DNA of 37,297 bases from Desulfonema limicola (lineage in GTDB: Bacteria > Desulfobacterota > Desulfobacteria > Desulfobacterales > RPRI01): positions 1 to 37,297 of the forward strand of contig DYJH01000015.1 in the NCBI GenBank assembly GCA_020723255.1, written 5' to 3'. The notes below the pieces were generated by a model. It worked only from the letters and a program-made list of their open reading frames with translations, was not told the DNA's origin and did not search any database. The position numbers and the translations under genes were made by a program. This document shows positions 8,974 through 15,135 of the stretch, in pieces. The number at the start of each line of letters is the position of its first letter. The first letter of the stretch is position 1.

Positions 8974-9631
8974 CCGGTGTCTCCTTTATCTCAAATGGAT
9001 AAATACCGATATTTTTACCGTTTCGACTAAATACCATAGCATAACAACCATATGGGATATGGCTGAATACCTTTGTACCACCCGGATCAAGTAAATACGA
9101 CAAAAGATCCCTGTCTTTTTTTCTAAGAGTTACACGCAGGTTATCATTATTTTTCACGTCTTTCATGATGGTTACCCGGATATCGACATGTTGATCATTA
9201 ATCTTTTCGATCTCAATCATTGTTTTAATTTCCTGAAAATCCAGATTAACACGAATCAGATCCCGGAAAATGATTTTTTCAGGTCCTCTTACGGGTTGAA
9301 GACGGGGCGGCACACCAAAAAAAGCGTTTAAATAATCCGATGTTTCCAGAAGCATATGAGTAGCGGATCTTTTAATTTGACGCACAACCGATAGTATTTT
9401 GCTTGAATTCCGGTTTCGGATTAAATCCATAATATTTTGCACAAGCTTTTCCGAAACCTTACCTTGTTTATCCTTATTATATGCAACACCTATTATTTTC
9501 AAAGCCGCCAGCTCGTCAAGGCAAATTTTACAATCGGAAAAATGGGTCTCAAGTTTGATTTTTTGTTCATCTGAAAGAGATCCCTGTAAATAATCGGCAA
9601 TGGTTTCTTCCTGCGGGCATGTGTTTTTCAT
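8963..9631 (-). CDS. Zinc-finger (ZAS-type) anti-sigma factor
   Basis: 222 residues from the ATG at 9631, which has AGGA six bases upstream. A GTG at 9718 would add 29 unrelated residues without a ribosome site, so the shorter form is preferred. The N-terminus has the zinc anti-sigma pattern: Cys5, then His30-x3-Cys34-x2-Cys37 within LETHFSDCKICLDELAAL. No membrane helix is visible; residues ~110-222 are beta-rich and end in a domain with DLLSYLLDPGGTKVF and GCYAMVFSRNGKNIGIYPFEI, so the protein is probably soluble rather than a membrane-bound anti-sigma. It sits 117 bases after the sigma gene and overlaps the cyclase-CHAT gene, so it should bind the ECF sigma factor. How it is released is not visible; the adjoining CHAT protease is an obvious candidate. 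Confidence 0.8.
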   Translation of the reverse strand: MKNTCPQEETIADYLQGSLSDEQKIKLETHFSDCKICLDELAALKIIGVAYNKDKQGKVSEKLVQNIMDLIRNRNSSKILSVVRQIKRSATHMLLETSDYLNAFFGVPPRLQPVRGPEKIIFRDLIRVNLDFQEIKTMIEIEKINDQHVDIRVTIMKDVKNNDNLRVTLRKKDRDLLSYLLDPGGTKVFSHIPYGCYAMVFSRNGKNIGIYPFEIKETPDAG

Positions 9632-9748
9632 AAATTTTCCTGTATATTGTATTAAGTCCAATTGCGGGTTATCCTGGCCAACTTCCCCACTCTCCTTGCT
9701 CTTTATATATATAGACACAGTTATTTTATGTTTCTTACATATAAGACT

Positions 9749-10369
9749 CTAATCATTCCCGGTCTGTTCCTCATTCATAATAATTTCTCTTAAACTGGAA
9801 ACAGCCCGATGCTTAAGCGTATAAGCGCTGCCCATGGTTAATCCCATTGTCTCAGCCACGTCTTTTAAAGAAAGGTTGTTTTCAATATGAAGACGCAAAA
9901 ACATCCGGTCTCTTGCAGAAAGCTTTTTCAATCCTTTCTGCACCCGTTTTTCACTTTCCATTCTTATCATAAGATCTGTAATCCCGGGCTCATTTGCTTT
10001 TAGATCTTCAATATCTTCAAGGTATTGCCGGTTTTGATGAGATCCGTTAATTTTTGAAAATTTTTGCCGGATATCATTCAGCACGATTCGCACAGTCACC
10101 ACACGCAGCCACGTGGCAAGGCTACAGCCGTTTAACCCTTTGTACTGATGAAGTTTCTTACAATCATTTTCTATCAGTTTTATAAAAACAGTATTGTGCA
10201 GATCTTCAATGTCCTGTTGATTGGACCATACATTTTTAGCGGCAAGAGTCTTACTCACAGTATTACATATCAGAGGAGAAAAACGCCGGATAAAATCTTC
10301 CAGGGTTTTTTTGTCACCCAAAAAGCATTTATCAAGCATCTGCCTGTCTTTTAAAATACCGGCTTTCAT
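9749..10369 (-). CDS. ECF-type RNA polymerase sigma factor
   Basis: 206 residues. Region 2 spans about 24-106 (EDFIRRFSPLICNTV, IEDLHNTVFIKLIEN, LATWLRVVTVRIVLNDIRQ). Region 4 spans about 140-196 with an HTH in SLKDVAETMGLTMGSAYTLK. There is no region 1 or 3, as expected for an ECF factor. The start overlaps the stop of the upstream gene by ATGA, so translation is probably coupled; the ribosome site is weak. It should recognise the motif at 12499-12528 and 3001-3030 (inference), which would make the operon self-activating. The next gene is its probable anti-sigma factor. Confidence 0.88.
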   Translation of the reverse strand: MKAGILKDRQMLDKCFLGDKKTLEDFIRRFSPLICNTVSKTLAAKNVWSNQQDIEDLHNTVFIKLIENDCKKLHQYKGLNGCSLATWLRVVTVRIVLNDIRQKFSKINGSHQNRQYLEDIEDLKANEPGITDLMIRMESEKRVQKGLKKLSARDRMFLRLHIENNLSLKDVAETMGLTMGSAYTLKHRAVSSLREIIMNEEQTGND

Positions 10370-12402
10370 TCCGTGACGACTTTGTCCATGAGTTTGATTT
10401 TTGAAGTATCGCCCTGTGAGATTTTTGTTTTTGACATGTCTTGCATAACCTGGGTAACGCGCAATCGCCCTAAAATAATATTATCCGAACCGAGCATTTT
10501 CCCGGTTATGGGGTGCCTGATGGGCTCTTCCTTATAAACAATCAATCTTCTGGTAACTTTTACCATACCTTGTCCCAGATCGGTGAATATATCGCTGCCT
10601 TTTTGTTGAACTACCAGGCCAAACGCCATTGGAAACTGCCGGTGAAACTTGATTGCTAACCCGGTGGCCAAAGATGACATGGTTTTTAAATCCTTTCCTT
10701 CATCATATACATCACTTGCAGCTAATATTTCAGAAGTTTCCGCGTCGATCATGCGTGCGACTATCTCCACGCCTTTTCTCGTTTCAACCACTGAGCCGGT
10801 AATGATGGATTGGGCTGCCAAGAGTTTTCCAACCTTAACGGCTGTTTTGTTGTCTATAAGCTTTGTCTTGCTGAGTTGTTGTTCCTGAAGAACAATATCC
10901 AGCTTTTCCCGTTCCACCATATTGAAACGATCCCTTTCGGTAAGGGCATTGATGAGATTATCCTCAAACGAAATGAACGCCTGCGACACCTCGCCGCTTG
11001 CTTCAAAAGGAAGCACCGCCACACCTAAGCGCTCCGAAAGGCTCAAAGCCTTTGGCGTTTTTCTGGTTACGGATGTTTTTTTTGTGGATGTGTTTCCGTT
11101 TTCATCAGTTGCCTTTATTAAAATGACGTTGTCACCTTCATTCAGATCAATGAGCCGGTTGAAAAATATAATTTGACCTTCCCGGCGAAGGACAGGAACC
11201 TGGTTCACAGATACGGAAACGACCTTGTTTTCATCTATGATTTCACCCTCTAAGTATATTTTTTCCATAAAAACGGTTTGGGCATCCGTCCAGCCTTTCA
11301 GATTTATTACGGGCGCCTTTTTATCCTTATTTCCCAGAATGGAGGCCGTTAAAAACTTTGTAGCATCCGAATCCAAAGAAGCCAGCAAATTTGAATGTTT
11401 TTCGGGAAGATCGATCTTTGCAGTGGTGATATTGCCCAGTTTGTCTTCGGCCGTTACTTCCAGAGTATTATCTTCAGGATGAATTGACCGATTGAACTCT
11501 ATCTCTGTTTCTCCATGGGTCGAAATTTCCGAACCGCAAATGCGCAACACTGCAATGCCTGATTCATCTATTGCCGATCCCGATATCCTGACGGTTTTAG
11601 CGTCCCCGCCGGAGTCAGGCGTCAACTCATCTATGCTAATAAACGGGCCGTGCCTGTCCACGTGGATGATGATTTTTTTGTCGGCTTTCTTTTCCAAAAG
11701 ATTTTTAGCCGTAATATTGATATCGTGCCGTCCCTGACCAAGAATCAGTTTCTTTTCAAACTTAACATTCCTTTGCGCCCCATCCATAAACACAAAATCG
11801 TCGCCGACGGAAATGGCGGACACAAAATTCGAATCACCGGCTGTCCCGCTGATAACTACCGGGTCTGCATTGGTCCGGATTTCATCTTGTTGAAGATCAA
11901 GCGCAAGAACAGGCGGCACCACATCTTTTTCTGTTATTTTAATAATCTCTTTTCGAACCTGGTCCAGATAGAATCGGGCTTTTGCGGACGGATACTGGGA
12001 AAGGGATAATTCCAGCAATTTTTTAGCTTCGTCAAGGTTACCCATCTGAAAGCAGATTATGCCAAGTTCGCGGTTGGGAAAGTAGTCGATAAAATGCATG
12101 CCGTAAGTGCGGGCCATCCGTTGATCTTCTCCTCTCTGCTTAATAGCTTCATTTAAATCATTAACCGCTTCGGCAAAAAACTCCCCATCGGCAAAAGAAA
12201 GACTTCTCTCATAATAGTTCCACCACCGGTGTCTGAAAGACCCGGTGACAAGGCCGTATTCCTTCCCGTCCCTGATATATCGCATGGCGGCATTTGCATT
12301 TGACTCTTCGGAATTGATGAAAAGAGATATTAAGCACAATGTAAGAATAATACTCGCAATAGCTGTAAAAGCCGGTATATTTTTACGTTTTGAATTGCTC
12401 AT
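10366..12402 (-). CDS. Membrane-anchored TPR / Ig-like / CsgG-like protein
   Basis: 678 residues. One hydrophobic segment (10-29) is an uncleaved anchor or signal peptide. Then TPR-like helices (~64-150), three Ig-like or bacterial 'glucodextranase B' style beta domains (~163-250, 252-335, 365-447, each ending in DxxGN or a similar turn), a CsgG-like domain (~457-590; LGVAVLPFEASG, FNMVEREKLDIVL, AAQSIITGSV) and a C-terminal beta domain (~595-677). The last two match the order of the C-terminal pair in the cyclase-CHAT protein, so both proteins share a periplasmic module. First gene of the operon; AGGA lies 7 bases before the ATG and the sigma-type motif about 97 bases upstream. Probably an envelope sensor or scaffold; function not known. 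Confidence 0.85.
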   Translation of the reverse strand: MSNSKRKNIPAFTAIASIILTLCLISLFINSEESNANAAMRYIRDGKEYGLVTGSFRHRWWNYYERSLSFADGEFFAEAVNDLNEAIKQRGEDQRMARTYGMHFIDYFPNRELGIICFQMGNLDEAKKLLELSLSQYPSAKARFYLDQVRKEIIKITEKDVVPPVLALDLQQDEIRTNADPVVISGTAGDSNFVSAISVGDDFVFMDGAQRNVKFEKKLILGQGRHDINITAKNLLEKKADKKIIIHVDRHGPFISIDELTPDSGGDAKTVRISGSAIDESGIAVLRICGSEISTHGETEIEFNRSIHPEDNTLEVTAEDKLGNITTAKIDLPEKHSNLLASLDSDATKFLTASILGNKDKKAPVINLKGWTDAQTVFMEKIYLEGEIIDENKVVSVSVNQVPVLRREGQIIFFNRLIDLNEGDNVILIKATDENGNTSTKKTSVTRKTPKALSLSERLGVAVLPFEASGEVSQAFISFEDNLINALTERDRFNMVEREKLDIVLQEQQLSKTKLIDNKTAVKVGKLLAAQSIITGSVVETRKGVEIVARMIDAETSEILAASDVYDEGKDLKTMSSLATGLAIKFHRQFPMAFGLVVQQKGSDIFTDLGQGMVKVTRRLIVYKEEPIRHPITGKMLGSDNIILGRLRVTQVMQDMSKTKISQGDTSKIKLMDKVVTE

Positions 12403-12498
12403 GATTTATCCTATCAGGAACTAAGTAATTCCATAAATTTTCTATAAAAGTTGTCGTCAAAATGATCGGATTGTAAAAAAGTCCCATCTTGTATAATA

Positions 12499-12528
12499 GA
12501 CACCACATTTAATAAAATCTTACAAATA
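12499..12528 (-). promoter_or_regulatory. Candidate ECF-sigma promoter of the sigma/CHAT operon
   Basis: On the - strand: TATTTGTAAGATTTT, nine variable bases, GGTGTC, followed by TATTAT. All 21 fixed bases and the spacing equal those at 3001-3030. The start codon at 12402 lies about 97 bases downstream. An ECF operon that is transcribed from its own type of promoter is the usual arrangement. Confidence 0.65.
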
Positions 12529-12651
12529 CATTACAAGGAATTACGAGAAACGGCAAGAAGGTTTCCCCACAGGCGTTATATGTAATACGCCGAGGATAGA
12601 ACAGACGAAGCCAATGCAGCTAGAATTTGAATGCAACTTGGTATGTAAAAG

Positions 12652-12882
12652 CTAAATGCATTGGCCCTCCCGTTTGATTTTAATGAAAAATTGAGGGGGA
12701 TCGGTTTCCACCTCAATTAAAGAAAAAGAAGGATATATCTTTTGTAAGAGCCATGTCCGAATCTCCTTTATACGGAAAAAATTCTATTCCGCGAATTCTT
12801 TTGTACATAACTTATAAAACTTGAATTTTTCATCCGGATATCTGGTTGAGATATTAATCCTATAAGTCATGTGCTTGTTCAT
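12652..12882 (-). pseudogene. Small gene interrupted by an in-frame TAG
   Basis: ATG at 12882 with GAGGG five bases upstream. Translation gives 32 residues (MNKHMTYRINISTRYPDEKF, then KFYKLCTKEFAE), a TAG at 12784-12786, then 43 further residues in the same frame (NFFRIKEIRTWLLQ ... FFIKIKREGQCI) up to a TAG at 12652. Both halves look protein-like and the frame is kept, so this is either a gene of about 76 codons broken by one nonsense change or, less likely, a gene read through at the amber codon. No family recognised. Confidence 0.5.
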
Positions 12883-12959
12883 TTTATCCCTCAATTACTT
12901 TTACCAGCCTATAAAATACGTATTACGTATATTGTATAAGAAACCTATCACTTATATTT

Positions 12960-13006
12960 ACTATAACTCGGCCTTTCCCTATGTGAAGGAAAGGCCGAGT
13001 TATAGT
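12960..13006. terminator. Perfect 19-bp stem-loop
   Basis: ACTATAACTCGGCCTTTCC (12960-12978), a 9-base loop, then its exact complement (12988-13006). It lies just after the stop of the VCBS pseudogene. There is no T-run on either side, so it may terminate transcription in a factor-assisted way or be a transposon-related hairpin. Confidence 0.5.
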
Positions 13007-13018
13007 GATATAATATAA

Positions 13019-13350
13019 TTACTGGATTTCCCAAGCCATATCTGCGACCGTCCCTAATGTACCCTTGCTGAGAATGCCGATGCCGGCAGGATTTGTTAAC
13101 CAGACATTAATCTGACCTGTCTGTCTGTTCCGCCATAAAAGATCTGTATTACTGCCAGTATTGAAATTGCCGGTGTTTATAATTTACCAGTTCAAATCGC
13201 TAACAGTTCCCGGAGCGCTGGAAAGAAGTTCAGTGCTGCCAGAGTTCGTTAACCATCTCTGAGATAAAGAGTTTCTTCCGCAGCTAAAACATCAGATGCC
13301 AGCATAAAAAACAAAAAAACCGGCAAGAATTATCACCCAAAATATCTTAT
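13019..13350 (-). pseudogene. Remnant of a VCBS-repeat secreted protein
   Basis: The stop at 13019-13021 closes a frame ending GTLGTVADMAWEIQ. Upstream in this frame are LLWRNRQTGQINVWLT and LSSAPGTVSDLNW, the same repeats as in the intact gene at 15136-16617. A TAA replaces the expected Glu codon in LNW-EII (about 13183). Further right a different frame encodes signal-peptide-like text (FFMLASDVLAAEETLYL, from 13305) and a frameshift in a T-run separates it from an older start. So only a signal peptide and the last two repeats survive, with an internal deletion. Not functional. Confidence 0.75.
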
Positions 13351-13499
13351 TTGATGAAACCGTAAAAAGTCCACCAAACCGTCATACCTGCGAAACCATG
13401 TATCCAGAACATATTTATTTTACTCGATTTAAATTTTCACGCCTGCGCGAGGACAAGCTTCACGGGAATGACACAATAGGATATTTTCCGACTTTTTAC
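13351..13499. repeat. MITE-like element, copy 1
   Basis: Begins ttgatgaaaccgtaaaaagtc and ends gactttttac: the 10 bases GTAAAAAGTC (13362-13371) and GACTTTTTAC (13490-13499) are perfect inverted repeats. Inside are GTCATACCTGCGAA and TTCACGGGAATGACAC, arms of a GTCATTCCxGCGAA-type dispersed repeat. A related copy starts at 14835. It adjoins the 5' end of the VCBS pseudogene. Confidence 0.55.
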
Positions 13500-13514
13500 T
13501 GGACCATCAATTTT

Positions 13515-13604
13515 GGTAACCGCAGAAAGAATTTTACGGGAGAGAAATTTTGGGCACGTGGGTATTTTGTGTCAACCTGTGGAAAAGATGATTTGGAAAC
13601 CCTT
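13515..13604 (+). pseudogene. Scrap of an IS200/IS605-family TnpA transposase
   Basis: The + frame reads NRRKNFTGEKFWARGYFVST then CGKDDLETL, close to the C-terminal segment of IS200-type Y1 transposases (xKNFxGExFWARGYFVSTVG). The catalytic HUH and Tyr parts are missing, the frame around it is not coherent, and it adjoins the MITE-like repeat. A dead fragment. Confidence 0.5.
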
Positions 13605-13697
13605 TCAGCAGGGAATGGATGGTGGCTTCAACGTTACGAAAGTTCATAGTTGTCAAATCTTGAAAAATTGGTTGACGGTTTACTTGCTTACAGTCTT
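13605..13697. other. Short spacer without recognised content
   Basis: Only a partial TTGACGGTT heptamer (13672-13681) of a kind that also appears near 14675 and 16798 was noticed. Confidence 0.4.
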
Positions 13698-14138
13698 TCA
13701 GTCAGCGGAATCCGTTCGCTTCAAATGCAATTTTTCTTCTATACTCTTTAACAGACTTTCAATATCCTTTCTTCCCTTTTTCAGCACATTATAAAGGATA
13801 TCATAATCTATTTTGTCATAATCATGCGTTATTATATTTCTAAAGCCCACCATTTTCACAAGCTCAGCGGTCAATTTTGGTGAAAGAAAGTTTTCCTCAT
13901 TTAAAATATCAAATGCTTCGCTCATTGTTGTGGGCTTCCGGAAACATTTATATGCGATCACAGCCTCCGCCAGATCAATAGCTGCCTGGACTGCAAGATA
14001 GAGATAACGCTCAACAGCTCCCCTAATGTCTATATTTTCTTCGATTTCTTCTTTTTTATAGCTATGGTAACGTTTGAGAATCTTGAGATATTTTTTTGCT
14101 GAGCTTATCTTGTTTTCAATTACTTTTATACCGCTCAT
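13698..14138 (-). CDS. hepT: HepT-like toxin (DUF86 HEPN ribonuclease)
   Basis: 146 residues, mostly helical. The HEPN motif R-x4-H-x-Y is present as RNIITHDY (Arg100, His105, Tyr107). In HepT toxins Arg and His form the RNase site and Tyr is the residue modified by MntA. The start overlaps the stop of the MntA-like gene by ATGA, so the antitoxin is made first. Length and order match known mntA-hepT modules. Such pairs are often found in variable regions such as this one. The downstream neighbour is the decayed stretch at 13.0-13.7 kb. Confidence 0.85.
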   Translation of the reverse strand: MSGIKVIENKISSAKKYLKILKRYHSYKKEEIEENIDIRGAVERYLYLAVQAAIDLAEAVIAYKCFRKPTTMSEAFDILNEENFLSPKLTAELVKMVGFRNIITHDYDKIDYDILYNVLKKGRKDIESLLKSIEEKLHLKRTDSAD

Positions 14139-14533
14139 ATCGGAGCCTTTGTTAAATTATATTTGGCCAGCATTATATGAAAATCAAAATATTCATTAAG
14201 GATTCGGGGTTCGACAAGCACTTTATATGGCTTCTTCTCATAAATTAAACGGCCCTCTTTTATAATCAGATATTTGAGATCCGGGTTATCAGTTAAATTT
14301 AAAACAACCACATCTATCCTGTCGGTTATCAGCAGTCTGCTGATTTTAACGATCATATCAATTTTGATCTCGTATATTTTTTCTTTTTCCCTGGTGCCAA
14401 GGTAAACGGCAAAATCATAATCGCTCAATTTACTATGTTCCTCTCTTGATCTGGATCCAAAAAAGTAAACAAGTTTTATCTCAGGATAGGTCTTAAAAAA
14501 TGCTTTGAGTTTTCGTATTTCTTCCCGGGTCAT
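14135..14533 (-). CDS. mntA: MntA-like nucleotidyltransferase antitoxin
   Basis: 132 residues. The minimal nucleotidyltransferase motif GS-x10-D-x-D is complete: FGSRSR...LSDYDFAVYLG with Gly26, Ser27, Asp38, Asp40. A further strand, RIDVVVLNL, may bear the third acidic residue. In characterised pairs MntA transfers AMP to a Tyr of HepT and blocks it. Gene order and ATGA overlap with HepT support that pairing. The ATG at 14533 is preceded by no strong ribosome site (only TTAAGTC-type sequence). Forms its own transcription unit on the - strand. Confidence 0.85.
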   Translation of the reverse strand: MTREEIRKLKAFFKTYPEIKLVYFFGSRSREEHSKLSDYDFAVYLGTREKEKIYEIKIDMIVKISRLLITDRIDVVVLNLTDNPDLKYLIIKEGRLIYEKKPYKVLVEPRILNEYFDFHIMLAKYNLTKAPI

Positions 14534-14695
14534 GACTTAATTCCATTAATAATCATAGTGGATCATAGGTGTCAAATTTGAATTGTGAATTTAGCTCTTC
14601 AGGTTCTACTCCCGCTTTTCTATCCGCAACAGAAGATTGTTTTGAGTTTTGAGTAATAAAAAATAGAAGTTTGTTGACGGTTGGCAGTTGACCGT
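14534..14695. other. Intergenic stretch with TTGACxG heptamers
   Basis: No gene seen. Bases 14672-14697 contain degenerate heptamers (TTGACGG, TTGGCAG, TTGACCG), a low-complexity motif that recurs near 13672 and 16798. Confidence 0.45.
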
Positions 14696-14840
14696 TTACG
14701 CCACTTTCTGAGGGAATGCTTTTTCAAGAATTAAATTTTCAGTTGAAATATTAAAAATATCAGCAAGAGAATACCTTCCTACAGCATCCAAAACCTCTAT
14801 CCCGATCATTTTTCCGGATTCGTCAAGGTCAATATTGATG
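14696..14840 (-). pseudogene. Fragment of a DUF2283-family protein
   Basis: The - frame ending at the TAA 14696-14698 reads INIDLDESGKMIGIEVLDAV then GRYSLADIF ... LEKAFPQKVA. The string DxDESGKxIGIEVLDA is the core of DUF2283 (YuzE-like) proteins. No start codon remains: the frame is cut at about 14840 by the repeat that begins at 14835. DUF2283 genes usually sit beside a toxin gene; none remains here. Confidence 0.6.
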
Positions 14841-15085
14841 AAACCGTAAAAAGTCCGAAAACCTCTCTATCGTCATACCGGACATAATCCGGCATCCAGT
14901 AAATTCAATATGTAATGAATTCAAGCCAATTTTATAATATTCAACACCAAATCTGCAAGTGGAATCTCAAGCCGAACCTAAGAAATCCATTTCATAATTT
15001 TGGTGTCAGATTTTTCACATTCCTGCCTGTGCGCAGCACGCAAACACACGTTTGAAATGACAATACATAACTGAATTTAGTAAGA
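14835..15085. repeat. MITE-like element, copy 2 (degenerate)
   Basis: Starts with ttgatgaaaccgtaaaaagt, identical to copy 1 at 13351. It contains CGTCATACCGGACATAATCC and GGCATCCAGTA, and later TTCACATTCCTGCC and GAAATGACAATAC, matching the second arm of copy 1. The closing GACTTTTTAC arm is not seen, so the right edge is uncertain. It cuts the DUF2283 fragment. The rest, to 15135, shows nothing. Confidence 0.45.
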
Positions 15086-15135
15086 GGGAAATAGTTGTAA
15101 CGGAACAGGCCACTTTTTATGAAGGAGCCTATCGC

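Larger units (their letters stand above)
12529..13018. other. Intergenic stretch: inverted repeats and a decayed small gene
   Basis: Besides the entries given separately, this stretch contains a 9-base perfect inverted repeat GCCAATGCA / TGCATTGGC (12610-12618 and 12657-12665) and a short palindrome-like GGCGT...ACGCC at 12572-12592. Nothing else was recognised. Confidence 0.5.

Noticed and set aside
9632-9718. GTG start that would lengthen the anti-sigma factor by 29 residues
   Set aside because: No ribosome site there; the ATG at 9631 has AGGA at good distance and begins exactly where the ZAS pattern starts.
4403-12402. Type III-E CRISPR (Craspase) locus
   Set aside because: There is no Cas7-11, no array, no Csx30-like gene recognised. 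Only the principle of CHAT protease plus sigma-factor control is shared.
14996-15016. GGTGTC near 15000 and 14571 as further copies of the sigma-type motif
   Set aside because: The TATTTGTAAGATTTT part is missing at the required distance in both.
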